Positions 9,481-20,660 of a DNA stretch of 64,000 nucleotides are shown here, piece after piece. Below the pieces are notes generated by a model, which worked only from the letters and a program-made list of their open reading frames with translations, was not told where the DNA came from and did not search any database. This DNA comes from Mauremys mutica (Eukaryota > Chordata > Testudines > Geoemydidae), in NCBI RefSeq assembly GCF_020497125.1, contig NC_059072.1, forward strand, positions 279,044,045-279,108,044, in the 5' to 3' direction. How positions within the stretch are numbered: the stretch's first letter is position 1; the number at the start of each line of letters is the position of its first letter. The position numbers were made by a program, and so were the translations under genes.

Positions 9481-12241
9481 AAAACCAAGGTTTCCTGTAG
9501 TAAAACCTACACACACAAATCTAATTAAAATTAAGAATGTAGGAATATCCAGGGACTCTGTCTCCACTATCTCTCCAAACCAAGTGGTTGATTTCTCTAA
9601 TTTTCATGTGAAATCCATCACTATTACTGCATCAGATAACTTCTCCATCTCCCTGTCCTGCACTGTTATTTTCTGAATTCCACATTCCAATGGACAAAAA
9701 TACAAAATTAGCTGTTTCTTCCTAAAATGTGTTATTTTGCAGTGCAAACCATACAAAGTTAGCCCCACTTTAGAAGACATAAAATTCCAGCAATACTGCT
9801 TTTCTTTTGTATTTTAAATATAGCAGAGGCCAGTTTAAATTTGCCATTAAAAGGCAAGTTGAATGGGGAGAAAAAACAAATATACCCAACTGGAATTATC
9901 TTGAAAAACAGCAGAGCTGAAAATCTCTAAATCTCCCTGAGCACTGGTGCCGACTTCAAAAACAGTCTGCTTGAGGAGTTTATACTACATAGGTTAAAGG
10001 CAACTGGCTCATGGTGGTGAATCTTGTATTTTTTTCCTCCAACAAAACTGCCTCAAAGCTATTCCTCCCCCTCCTCACATATCTTATTTTCTGTCTTCAA
10101 TACAGAGTGACATTGTCAATGAAAAATGAAGAGCAAACACAAAAAGAGCTTACCAACTCTACAGAGAGGGTATACTAGTTTGAGCACAATTTGTTTGATG
10201 AATTTTGTTTTAACATCCTGATTTGTATTTACATTTTATTTTAATTTCTTAGGTTAAACTAAAAGGTGGTTCATATTTTTAATTTCAAAGACTGTCAGAG
10301 AGCTTGAGTTGGAGTTAATTAAGAATTACCTTATTCTTCTGTTTAGAAGTTTTTCTAAAATCCATGGGGAGCAACTTTTGAAAGAAAGCCCTATAAAATA
10401 TTTGTACAGCTATTTAGGCATCTAATACTCATTGAATTAAGCACCTAAATATCTTTCAGGATCTGGGCCTTAGTCATCATTAAAATTATTGATACTTCTC
10501 CTTTGAGCACTCAATTCCTTCCCTCTCGGTTTTTTTCAATAGATTTTTACTCTGGCCTGCCATGGGAGAGGGAGCACAAGGAGGTGGTTGTTCGAAAAGC
10601 GGGAGGTAGTGCTAAAGTGGCAGTTAGGATGGGAGGAGAGTAAGTGAATAATAGTTGTGAGAAGAAGGGGGTAGTTTGAGGTAAGGGGTTATGTATAGTG
10701 ACATTGTGCAAGCAGAAGGAAAAATAAGGCTGATATTTGTGTAACAATATTTAAATATTAAATTAAGAACATAGGAATTGCCATATGTATATACTGTCTC
10801 GGACATTGGATGATAACAACTTCAAAGAAAAATATAAATCCCCCATAAAGAGTAATTACTACTATGTGGAAGGTTTCTTCCTTACTTGAGTCAGTTATTG
10901 GTTGCCTTTTTTCTCTGAAACATAAGGCTTGATACATAAGTCAGCTTCCTTAATTTAAACCCTAGCAGTATGGATGAGAACTTTTGACTAGAGTGTTAGG
11001 ACATTTTTAAAATTTGCCTCATGACTGCTCCTCCCCCACAATCTAAATCCATCAATAAACGTAATAAAACAAAACTCGCTCTAGTGGCACATCGCTATGA
11101 AAGTCCTTACATGTTGAGAACTAATCATTCATTCTTACCTCAATGATTTTTTAATCTAATGCAAAACTTTGTTTTATCTGGCTACTTACTTTTCCTAATA
11201 GCTTCTTGTGGGGACCTTATCAAAGCATTTTGGAAAGTCTAGACAATGTATATCTAGCAGCTCACTGCCCTTCTTCCCATGATTTTGATGATTTCTTCAA
11301 GAAATTATAAAATTAGAGAGAAACAAGGCCTTCCCTCACTTATACAATTTTTAAACTAATGCAAGTCCATTGCCTTCACATTTACAGTGATGTAAGTGAA
11401 AGAACCAAGACCACAGTTTTCCTTTACAGATATATGCTGGTTAGTCCCTATCAAATCATATTTCAGTTGAACATTTATCTCATCCCAAACTCTGGTTGCT
11501 TCATAAGAGAAAGTCATTATGCTGAAGAATGAGTGTGTGTGCAAAATAACTGTTTCTCCCAGCCCTTTCATTTAACACCAAGAAAATGTCAGTCGTCAGT
11601 AGCTGTGTCATCTGTCCAGCAGGCAACATTTGAAGCCAACATGATAGATGGATGAAGATATGCCTTGGCAAAAGAGTGGAATTAAACCATAAACTCTAGA
11701 ATTCAGTCACTTGAAGTGACAGGCCATTTAAAAAGAGACTGATAAAAGATGAAAATATCACTTGTAGGCTAGAGGAAAGGGGGGAAAAAAACAAAAAACA
11801 AACAAACAAAAATTGCAGGCCTCTGTAGCCAAGTCAACATTGTATAAAACCCTGGATTGTTGGAGTAAACAAGGACATAACAACACAGAGTATAAATTGG
11901 ATGAGACTGAAACTTACAGTGAACTTCAAAATAATGCCATCTAATCATATGCACTTTTGAAGTGGTACATGGGGACATAACAGAATTTTTGAATAAATGG
12001 CTGTCTGGAGCAAAAAGCAGATAGCAGCTCAAGAGGTCAAAGCTATGAGCTGGATAGCTGCCCTGCAGAGTGACTAAAATGTTGCAGCAGTGCTCCTGTA
12101 ATAATTCACCTTGAAGCATCTTAAGGCAGCTGCCTCTTGCAGCTTTAACCACCACACAGCTGCTTCATTGTCTTAGATCTCTTTGACTAGACCCACTGCC
12201 AAATAATTCCCCTCTTTCAAATCCTTATCCTCCAGCATTCC
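9481..12241. other. Long AT-rich non-coding stretch
   Basis: No coding sequence is supported. About 10399-10470 (TTTAGGCATCTAATAC ... AGGATCTGGGCCTTA) is a small fragment of the same ancient repeat type as 3255-3410. The 128-residue minus frame at 11769-12155 has no family resemblance, and it ends in a run encoded by an A-rich simple tract near 11780-11810. Confidence 0.5.
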
Positions 12242-12249
12242 TCCTAATC

Positions 12250-12579
12250 CAGGGGTCATCAACCTCTGGCACGCGGCTCGCCAGGGTAAGCACCGGCCAG
12301 GCCAGTTTGTTTACCTGCCGCATCTGCAGGATCGGCCGACCACGGCTCCCATGGCCAATGGGGGGGTTTGCCATCCCAGGCCAATGGGGGTGGCGGGAAG
12401 CGCTGCAGGCGAGGGACGTACTGGCCAAGGCTTCCCGCCACCCCCTTGGACTGGGACGGCGAACTGTGGCCAGTGGGAGCCACAATTGGCCAAACCTGCC
12501 AACGTGGAAGGTAAACAAACTGACCCGGCCCGCCAGGTGCTTACCCTGGCAAGCTGCATGCCAGAGGTTGCTGACCCTG
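12250..12579 (+). mobile_element. hAT miniature element, GC-rich type
   Basis: The element runs from CAGGGGTCATCAACCTCTGG to CAGAGGTTGCTGACCCTG. Inner arms are GCCAGGGTAAGCACC and GGTGCTTACCCTGGC. The GC-rich centre carries paired blocks GGTGGCGGGAAGC and GCTTCCCGCCACC. Flanks TCCTAATC and GGCTAATG agree at five of eight positions, consistent with an old 8-bp duplication. Open frames on both strands are by-products of the high GC content and the palindromic layout, not genes. Confidence 0.8.
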
Positions 12580-12587
12580 GGCTAATG

Positions 12588-13146
12588 GTTTCTAGTTAAC
12601 TGTCTCCTGTTGTGATGGTCTCATTCAGGAATAAGTATAAGCATCTTGTTTATCATACATATTTATAGATGTGTATGAGCAGTTTATGCCATTTATGTGT
12701 GACTTGATCTTCTGAAATAACTTGACTTGGATTGACTTTGTTCACATTGCAGTGTACTTGACTAGGTTTCCTTTGTGCATGAAGTGCAATTAGATATTTA
12801 CATGATCATCACTGATAAGGAGCCTGTAAACTGATACGCATTTTATCGGTACAGTAGAGAAAACCAAGAGGCATAAGAGTTTTATCTTGGATATAATTGA
12901 GTAACTCACACCAGTGATGAATTAACAAAAAAAAAAAACCCAAAAAATTAACTGTTTTTCTGCAGAGTGGGAGGAAGGAAAGAGACATCACACACAGTAA
13001 AAGATTTACAAAATTGTTATGAAATGAAGTGCAAAATGTGTGCTATATGATAACATGGTTTGTTATGTACCCCTGCACATTATCAGCAGTAGAGACTGAA
13101 AGGGGGGAACTTCTGAATCTAAGAGCATGAGCCTATATTACGACAG
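12588..13146. other. Non-coding stretch, nothing recognised
   Basis: AT-rich, with an A-run near 12930; no frames or repeats that I can name. Confidence 0.5.
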
Positions 13147-13148
13147 TA

Positions 13149-13378
13149 GAGGTCTGTCTCGTCTTACGCTGGGGTTACGTTCTGCAGTCAGGGCCTAAAG
13201 CAAAAATCGCGTATAGTCAAAATTACATTGAGTGTAATGGCGGGTGGAATCGCCCGCACTACAGAAACAGTATTTAAATTGTTGTTTTTCTCTTTTTTTA
13301 ATTTTTTTTTCTTGTTTTTGCCGACCGCGTAAAGCTGAAATTGCGCATGCTAAATGCGCCTAAGATGCGGCAGACCTG
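13149..13378 (+). mobile_element. Tigger-like (Tc1/mariner superfamily) miniature element
   Basis: The ends are inverted: GAGGTCTGTCTCGTCTTACG at the left, and the complement of CAGGTCTGCCGCATCTTAGG at the right. Both are flanked by TA (13147-13148 and 13379-13380), the target duplication of Tc1/mariner elements. The left end continues GGGGTTACGTTCTGCAG, a style seen in Tigger/pogo termini. The 230-bp body has no transposase. Confidence 0.65.
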
Positions 13379-13380
13379 TA

Positions 13381-13756
13381 AAGAACCCAGTCTCTTCAGA
13401 CACCCTGTTGTTGTTGCTGGTGTTTTTGGTAGGGGGAGAAGCATATTTCACAAAAAGTTTTATTGGCAATATTGGACTGAGATTTTTTCAAATAAAGCAT
13501 TTTGAAACCAAATATATATAAAAAACAGTTCAAAATTGGGGCGGCGGACCTCTTCCTCACTGGGAAAAAAAAGTGAAGGAAAAAATTAACAGGTGTTAGA
13601 AAAGAATATCTATTTTTTTTTGTTTAGAATTTTTTCAAAAAGTGAAAATTTTTGACCAAAATAATTTCAAACAGACACACACACATATAAACACACACAC
13701 ACAAAATCAACAAGGCATTTCCTATCAAAAATGATGATTGAAAGTGTTTGACAAGC
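13381..13756. other. Non-coding, with (CA) and T-rich simple tracts
   Basis: Interrupted CA runs lie near 13675-13705 and T/A homopolymers near 13610-13640. Nothing else is seen. Confidence 0.5.
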
Positions 13757-13760
13757 TATG

Positions 13761-14869
13761 TGTAAGGGGACTGTTGCCTCCTTACTAACATTCAGTGGGG
13801 GTGTTTTGGTTGCTAGCTCCCAGCACTAAAAGGAGAGGGGTCGATGGGAAATCAGGTCCCTGAGACTGACAGTCCCCAGGAACAATGGGGATAGGCCAAT
13901 GCTCCAGGTCAGCCCGATTGACAGGGCGGGCAGGCTAATCAGGGAGTCAAGAGGCCAGGGTGGGTCCTGCCCTCCACATGAGCTGGAATTGCCTGGGTCA
14001 GACAGACTGGGGCCCAGCTAAGGAGAAAGCAGGGGCCCAAGCTGAGCTGGGAAGCAGAGCGGTGCCAGATCCAGAGGGGCCAGAAAAGCCACAGAGCCAG
14101 AGACACAGCCCAGGAAGAGCAGATCCTGTGCTGGGAGCAGAGCTGCAGCCAGAGAGCCAGGTGTGGTGAGCAACTGAGGCCAGCCAAGGCAGGACCCTGG
14201 GCAAAGGGCCCAGTGCAAAAAGACACCCCCAGCCAAGGGTCCTTGCAGGCCAGGCTGGGAGGGGAACTTAACCCAACGGGGGGCTGATGTTGAGAAGAGG
14301 GGTCCCACCACCCAAAGCCCATAGGTGTGTGGCCACCACCATTGCAAGTGTCTAACCCACAGCATCTCTGCATCATAGCCAGGGCCTGAGAAGGAGACCT
14401 GGGACCTACAAGGAACAGACTGCAAAGTGCCTTGATGTCCAGAGACACTGTTTGTAATGTTCCCTGCCACAGAGTGATGTGTTTTCCTTTAACCTTTTCC
14501 CATTTTTCCTTATTCTTTTCTTTAAATTCATGGTTAAGTAAACAACTTGTATTTGCTTTAAATTGCATGGACTAATCAGTGGGTCAAGGAGGTGCCCAGT
14601 GTAGAGAGAGTGGGGACACCCCAGACCCTGTCCTAGGTGACCACAGCAGGGTAGGGGGTCGAGCCCCCCAGGCATCCTGGGCCCAGCCTTGTGGGGTTAC
14701 AAGGACTCTGCCAGACAGGAGAGTGGAAGGGGAGTCCTCAAGGGCAGAGAGGCCTCTAGGTAAAGGAAGTGAAAGCGAGGACGCAGATCCTTTCGCTAGC
14801 CCACTTCTCCCGGGTAGTGCAGAAGCCAGGAAAGTTCCCCACAATAGCGGGACTATTCCCCCGCTTACA
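13761..14869 (+). mobile_element. Solo LTR, 1.1 kb, family B
   Basis: The ends are TGTAAGGGGACTG and CCCCCGCTTACA, which are complementary at the tips. TATG stands on both sides (13757-13760 and 14870-14873), a 4-bp target duplication. The body is GC-rich and full of long antisense and sense frames (the largest 209 residues, minus, 13939-14568). None shows a retroviral domain, and they overlap in several frames, so I read them as compositional. At 1109 bp it is long for an LTR. No internal region adjoins it, so it is a solo LTR. Confidence 0.8.
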
Positions 14870-15002
14870 TATGCTCATCAATTCAAAAGCTGACACTCTT
14901 ACAAGTAGTATCTCTGGGCATATCTACAAACTTTTATACGTGAACTTGTCGCTGTTAAAAGATCTGACCTTCTATCCAACCAGTCCATTACCCAATGTGG
15001 TT

Positions 15003-15510
15003 TTAGCTTCCTAGGCTGATATCATGGCACAAGCTACTTGAGTTGACTGGCTTAGCAATTGTCACTTGCTGGGTTCATGGCACTAAGTTGACTCAGCAGT
15101 TGTAGCATAATTGATGTAGTTAAGGCACAGGGCTCAGATGCCAGCTTAGCTGCTCTGTACTGATGGTATGACATGAAAGCAAATGCTTCTGTGGAGTCAT
15201 TTGCTCAACAGCTCTAGCTTGTTTGCCTGATGTCAAGACACAGGCTTGTGTGAGTTTACTGTCTCTGCTCCTCTAGTTTGTTGGGTTGACGTCAAAGACT
15301 ATCCCTCTGAGGTTACCAGCTCAGAAGTTCCAGTTTGTTAAGCTGGCCTCGAGGCATTGAAATTACTTATTCAGCACTTCTAACTTGGTTGAAGAATATT
15401 GAACATATGTGGGATAACTGGAATAGCAACCCCATCTTAATGAGCTAATATCAAGGTATTGGCTACTGTGCAGTTATTTTTTTGCTGGGCTGGTGTCTAG
15501 GACTCACTTA
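15003..15510 (+). repeat. Degenerate minisatellite, unit about 57 bp
   Basis: Successive segments repeat one theme: a G-TTG-G-TGA-(T/C)GTCA-G-CA block, a variable middle, then a CTCAGCAGTTCTAG-like block. Clear instances run from the GTTTGCCTGATGTCAAG block near 15220, through GTTGGGTTGACGTCAAAG near 15280, to GTTAAGCTGGCCTCGAGG near 15338. Weaker units lie on both sides. Spacing is about 51-59 bp and I count roughly eight or nine units. Heavy divergence points to an old array. Confidence 0.5.
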
Positions 15511-16701
15511 ACTGAAACTAGCCTTCTTTGTGTTCATTTACTATGGATTAAAAAAAAAGAAAGAAAGAAAAAATGGTTTTGATAGTGGAATAGTCATACA
15601 GGTAAGATAAAAAGTGACAGCCAGCCAGTACTAAAAAGTCAGCTGAATACTTGTACATGTGAATAATGGAGAAGTTCAACTGTTGCATATTGCACATTTT
15701 ATCCTACATGGAAACTGAAAAAAAATCTTTTTTTTTGGATATTAGTCTGACTGCTGTGCCAGCACTAACATCAAGGAGAACCTATTATAAAGGCACATGA
15801 ACATTGATGTTCTTTTCCACATTTTCTGCCTGCTGGCCATAGGTCTGATACTCATTTGTGCAAGATAAGTTACATTTTGTTAGGAATCAGGTTTGGAATA
15901 TGAAGTGTGCACAGCTGGTAAAAGAATCTGATGTATCTACTGTAGGAGTTCTTCCCCTCAATGTGGAGGTGCATGACACTTATAGTAGCCTTCTTTTTAA
16001 TGTCAGTCTACTTCCCAGTTTTACTAAGTAATATATTATTTTATGTCTTTTATTTATTTTGCAATGATGGGTGATTAGCATATACATATTTCTTTTAATA
16101 ACTGGATTCAGAGAAAATTAAGATGAGATGGTTAAATATGTAAATGTTTGGTGGGGGAGTTGGGTAGAAGAAGTACATTTCTTTCAAGGGTCCATTTATT
16201 AATTTAATTGCATAAAGCATGACGATACTGAAAGTAGAGATTTGAAAACCCAGCATAGTTTGAGGTTTTGTGCATATATTGAAATATTTTTTCTTAAGTG
16301 AGCAAATCCAATTTTCTATAAGTTGTTGGTTGGTTTGTTTTTAAGATTCAGTTTATAACACAAAACATAGTTGTCTAATAAAAGCGAAGTCTGCTTGCAA
16401 GAGTGGTGTGCTATAGAATAGGTTCTCCAGGAAGTGCAGAGAGGCCATACTTCCTGCATACTCCTCATGTCATCTATGGCTTTCCTGTGATTCACTTTCT
16501 TCTAGAGCCAGAAGCAAGAAAGCCTACAACAGGGCAATTGCAGGCTCCTCACAGCTACCCTGAAAAAGGGCTGCCTACAGCATCTGGATTTCCTAGGTCA
16601 GGGACAGCAACCTTTGACATGCAAGCAGACTGATGTCAAGAGTAACCCTTTATTTTTTAAGGAAAATTTCTACTAGGCTGGTTAAATTTGGGTGGGAGAC
16701 C
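15511..16701. other. Non-coding stretch, nothing recognised
   Basis: An A/GAAA-type simple tract lies near 15550-15575. The rest is AT-rich, without frames of note. Confidence 0.5.
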
Positions 16702-16709
16702 ACCTAGAA

Positions 16710-17044
16710 TAGGGATCGGCAACCTTTGTTACATGACATGCCAGGGTAAGCCCCCTGGTGGGCCGGACTGGTTTGTTTACCAGCTGCATCCACAGCTTTG
16801 GCCGATCGTGGCTTATGCTGGCCACTGTTCACTATCCCAGGCCAATGGGAGCTGCAAGAAGCTGCAGCCAGCACATCCCTTGGCCTGCGCCACTTCCTGC
16901 AGCCTCCATTGGCCTGGAGTGGCGAACCACGGCCAGTGGGAGTCGCAATCAGCCGAACTTGCGGACGCGGCAGGTAAACAAACCGGGCAGGCCCTCCAGG
17001 GGGCTTACCCTGGAGGGCCGCGTGACAAAGGTTGCCGATCCCTG
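16710..17044 (+). mobile_element. hAT miniature element, GC-rich type
   Basis: The left end AGGGATCGGCAACCTTTG and the right end CAAAGGTTGCCGATCCCT are exact complements. Inner arms GCCAGGGTAAGCCCCCTGG and CCAGGGGGCTTACCCTGG also pair. Flanks ACCTAGAA (16702-16709) and TTCTAGAC (17045-17052) share the CTAGA core of an 8-bp duplication. Long frames on both strands (120, 116 and 124 residues) reflect the palindrome. Confidence 0.82.
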
Positions 17045-17087
17045 TTCTAGACAATGGCTACGATTGACAAATCAAGGCTGTATTTTC

Positions 17088-17180
17088 AGGTCTGTCACAA
17101 ACTTTCTGTATAACCTTTGCCAAGTCACTTAAATTCTTTGGGCCAGACCTCCATTTAGAATAAAATCCATATATAACTAT
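17088..17180 (+). repeat. MIR-like fragment
   Basis: The phrase order GGTCTGTCACAAACTTTCTG, CCTTTGCCAAGTCACTTAAAT, TTCTTTGGGCC matches the middle of a CORE-SINE of the MIR type. It is short and old. Confidence 0.45.
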
Positions 17181-18249
17181 AACAATGTGCCAGTTTATAC
17201 AAGAAAAAGGATCTGTCCCAGTTACTCTATTCCTCAGTCACCCCATGTGGCGAATGGAGCTGTGAACATTCTGTGTAGGCCAAGGGTGCATTTCGAAGAG
17301 TATTAATAAGGAGGAGGATAGAGGATCTTTTTGCCAGATCTCAGAGTTTCCTTTTGAAGAATGGCCCTGACTGGTTTAGAGGTCAACTGCTAAAACCCTT
17401 CCCTTTTCCCCAACTTCTTGAATATTAATGAGAGACTGAGAGATTTTTTTAAGAGAATATATAAAAAGGCATAGAAAACTCAGTCACAGTATGTAACTGC
17501 ACTGTTAAGAAAAGCAATCAAGACAAGAATGAACTACGCTTGTCAGTTGCATTGTACATCTATGATAAGAGTTAAAGTGTACCAGCTGTACAGTTTGTCC
17601 ACAGCTGTTATCATTTGAATCTTTGTACAACATCCATATTCTCTCCAACATTTACAACTGAAGACAGAGTTGATCAAAATTGCTGCAGCGTAGAACACCA
17701 GTAGTATAATAGCTTAGTTTTAAGCCATGCATAAGGAAACCAATTCCAGAAATAATTCTTCACATAGTGCTTAAGACTGCACAGATGTCCATGTCTGATC
17801 TAGCTCAACATAATTGAGAGGAAAATGCTGACACAAGCAGAGTAGAGGCAGTACCTAATAAAGCAGAAAAAGCATGTGGAGGAGGTTAAACTGGCACCTT
17901 TTGGGGAAGAGAACATGTGTAAGTAGAATGTGTCAGCACCTGTATAGTTCCTCTAAGCACTAGAGGAGCAAGGTTATGTTTTGGCAGGGCTGTCACAGTA
18001 AACTGAAGCAAACAAACTATGAATATCATCAGCTGGCAAGTGTTGGAACATGCTTTTCTCTAGAATTGTTGATTATTCGAATATTTGGTACATGAATGCC
18101 TGTTTCATTAGAATAAACAAATTGAAAATAGATAGAGGTAAACTATTTAATAAAACAAGTCTCGGTCTGAGCCTAAATGCTGAAATTTAACTCACAGCTT
18201 CATGGAAAATGTTTGGATTAATTCTGTAAGTATCACACCTTCACAATGG
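17181..18249. other. Non-coding stretch, nothing recognised
   Basis: No gene, repeat or regulatory site that I can support. Confidence 0.5.
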
Positions 18250-18810
18250 TGCAATATCATGGTACGATATGGTATGCTGTACTAGTAAGCTATTTATAGC
18301 CGGTACTCTGTACCAGGAAGACACAGGAGGAGCAGAACTGCTGGGCAGCCCCATGCCAGCTGCTCCTCCAGCATGGCTGTACCAGCCCCAGCCCTGCCCC
18401 CAGCCCTTCAGTGCAGCTGCGTCTCCTGTCTGGGGTCTGCATAGCACGCCACTGGAGGACATGGCAGAGGGCAGGGCTGTACAGCCATGTCAGAGGAGCT
18501 GCCAGTGGCCCCATGTTCTGCTCTTTTCGCCACTGCGGTTCCAGAGAGCCCTGCAGTTAAGAAGTCTCTGATGCAGCGGGAGGAGGACAGAGCCCCTCGC
18601 CACCCAGGTAACGTGGGATGGATCATTGGGAGGGGAGAGGGAGAGTGCAGGGGCCCTGAGTTAGGGGAGGGACAGGGAGGAGTCACACGGGGTGACCCGT
18701 GGGAAGGTCACATGCCCCCCCCCCTTTAGCTGGTGCTCCCCCTTTGTGTCCCTCCCATAAAAGCAGTGTACCAGTAAGAAATTAATTCTACTTGCACCAC
18801 GGCACCCTCA
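18250..18810. repeat. GC-rich repeat-like island of unknown class
   Basis: A GC-rich block stands out in AT-rich surroundings. Its edges carry related phrases: CTGTACTAGTAAGCTATTTA near 18273 on the left, and GTGTACCAGTAAGAAATTAA near 18766 on the right. They are in the same orientation, with GGTACTCTGTACC inside. This suggests a mobile element, but I found no clean termini or target duplication. Frames of 70-100 residues on both strands overlap one another and have no recognisable domain. Confidence 0.3.
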
Positions 18811-19539
18811 CCTCTATACAAGGATTGTTCTGCCTCTATCATTTACTCTTATCTTTGCTCATGTCCCAGCAGATCTACTGCAGGGTTTCAGCAGGTCTGC
18901 CAATCACTGCATAGCTGGCTCCGTTGATAAAATATTATGGGTTCTCAATCATTCCTGCAGTCATAGGGGGTAGTGCCTTCTGGGACACTTCTGACCTGGG
19001 AAACCTAGTAAGCAGTAATTTAAAGATGCCAGCTATTTCAGCAGGGACTCTATGCCCTAATGAGACCTTGCATCATGACTTGTGAGGCTATCATTTATGG
19101 TTTCTCTGAGAACTGCTTGCGGAGGTAAACCTCTGCACAGAACTCCCTCTCCCATACAAAAAGTGGGTCCAGCCACCACCATTGCGTTGTCTCTCCCTTC
19201 CTTTCAGTCCCACAGAGTAGGAGAGGGTTAGGGCTGGGGAGACAAAGCACTTGCACTCAGCAGATCTCAGAGCAGAAGTGTAATGCAACCTATATTGTGT
19301 TTCTCCACTCTTATCTCCTCTCTTATCTCTCCTTATCAGTCTCCCATTAGGGATCCCCTGTCAAAGGGGTCACAGAAACAGCTGTCAGCTACAGAGGCCC
19401 TGACAAGCATATTACCAGGGAGCAGGCACCTCTGTAGATACAGAGCCAGAGCAGGATCACCAGGTCTCTGTGTAGTTGGTCCTGGCCTCTCACTGATCTT
19501 CTAGGATGTATGCAGAGAAAGGATTGGCCTTAGCCTAGA
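18811..19539. other. Non-coding stretch, nothing recognised
   Basis: No coding or repeat signal that I can name. Confidence 0.5.
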
Positions 19540-19850
19540 GCACAGAAAACCCAGGTTCGGTTCTCTGTTCTCCCATAGGCCGCTTGTTTAACCTTAGACA
19601 AGTTACTTATTCTCTCTGACCCAGATACTCAAAAGCATTTATGCACCTAGCTTCCACTGAAATCTGGGACTCTGTGCCTCAGTTCTCTATCTGTACAAAT
19701 GGTGGTAAAAAGCCCTCTTTTATTTCACAAGGATCTTGTGAGGATAGATACTATCGTTTGCTAAGGTAGCACCTAGGGAAATAATGTGCAAATACATAAC
19801 ACAAAGACTGTCCCTGCCCAGAGGGACTTATAATCTAACTAAACGGCAGG
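19540..19850 (+). repeat. MIR-like SINE and adjoining ancient repeat
   Basis: Between 19540 and 19760 the CORE-SINE order is clear: AACCTTAGACAAGTTACTTA, then TGTGCCTCAGTTCTCTATCT, ACAAATGGTGGTAAAAAG and TCTTGTGAGGATAGATAC. At 19800-19850 a second amniote repeat phrase follows, GACTGTCCCTGCCCAGAGGG ... CTTATAATCTAA. The LTR element inserts just downstream, so these pre-date it. Confidence 0.6.
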
Positions 19851-19864
19851 TATCACAAAATGAC

Positions 19865-20642
19865 TGTCATAAACAGATAGTTAAGGGTTAAGGTCTGTTT
19901 TACCTGTAAAGGGTTAACATGTAGTACCTGGTGACCACCTGACCAGAGGACCAATCAGAGATAAGATTTTTTCAAATCTCGGTGGAGGGAAGCCTTTGTC
20001 TGAGTGAGAACTGTTTTTGAATCTAACAGAAGACAGTCATGTCTCCAAGTTCTCCTGGAGTAGTTTCTACTAATTAATAGTGAGTATTAATTAGAAAGGC
20101 GAATTAGTCTTATGATTTGATTTCTATATTTGCGGTTGTGTGGTTGCTAAAGGAAATGCTTTATTCCTGTTTGCTGATATTGCTTTTACTGAGAAAAGGG
20201 GGAGAGGGGATTCTCTCCAGAGATTGATAAGGTTATACCCTATGAGTGCCCAGCTTGGATTCATAGAGATTCTGTATTTTCTTTTGTTCTCTTAATAAAT
20301 TCTTTTCTTTTCTTTGGACTTGGTTAATTCCTTCCCTTGGGGAAATTCAGGGGAAGGGGAGGGGGAAGTGGGCTGCTTCCCTGTGTGTGTGAGATTCAAG
20401 GCGTTTGAATCCAGGCACCTCTGTCTCCAGAGCAGGCTGGAGAGAGGGAGGAGGGGGGAGGTTCCTCCTCTGTGAATTGATCTGTGTTCCCAAGGGGGGA
20501 AACAGGGGTGTCCCGGCCCACGGAATTGACCGGGTGGTGGCAGCCGAAGGGGAGACCTACCCTAGGATTTTGGGGTGGGGGGAAGACATGCGGGTCCTCA
20601 CTTTGAAACCGCCCAGTTTCAAGTGAGGGTAGACTCCTGACA
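19865..20642 (+). mobile_element. 5' LTR of a young LTR retrotransposon
   Basis: The LTR begins TGTCATAAACAG and, by comparison with the related solo LTR at 33660-34617, ends CTCCTGACA at 20642. A polyadenylation signal AATAAA is at 20294-20299, after a T-rich stretch. Bases 19865-20631 reappear at 22622-23388 with no difference and no indel that I can find by eye. Small frames inside (for instance 20405-20626) occur twice only because the LTR does. Confidence 0.9.
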
Positions 20643-20660
20643 TGGTGGCAGTGGTGTTTC
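20643..20660 (+). promoter_or_regulatory. Candidate primer binding site
   Basis: TGGTGGCAGTGGTGTTTC follows directly after the LTR end CA. Primer binding sites start with TGG because tRNAs end in CCA. The priming tRNA cannot be named by eye. The core TGGTGGCAG also occurs inside the LTR at 20535-20543, 108 bp earlier. Confidence 0.5.

Noticed and set aside
11769..12155. A 128-residue minus-strand frame with a hydrophobic end
   Set aside because: The hydrophobic end is encoded by a low-complexity A-rich tract. There is no domain, no splice context and no similar neighbour.
12225..12599. Several 70-97-residue frames on both strands
   Set aside because: They fall within a GC-rich palindromic hAT miniature element; stop-free frames on both strands follow from its composition and symmetry.
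13939..14568. A 209-residue minus-strand frame that could be a gene
   Set aside because: It lies wholly inside an LTR defined by inverted tips and a TATG duplication. Equally long frames overlap it on both strands, and no domain is recognisable.
16688..17132. Three frames of 116-124 residues, two of which read as similar peptides on opposite strands
   Set aside because: The similarity between the strands is due to the inverted repeats of the hAT element at 16710-17044, not to a pair of genes.
18269..18730. CpG-island promoter with a first exon
   Set aside because: The GC-rich block has related phrases at both edges and frames on both strands without domains; a repeat is more likely, although not proven.
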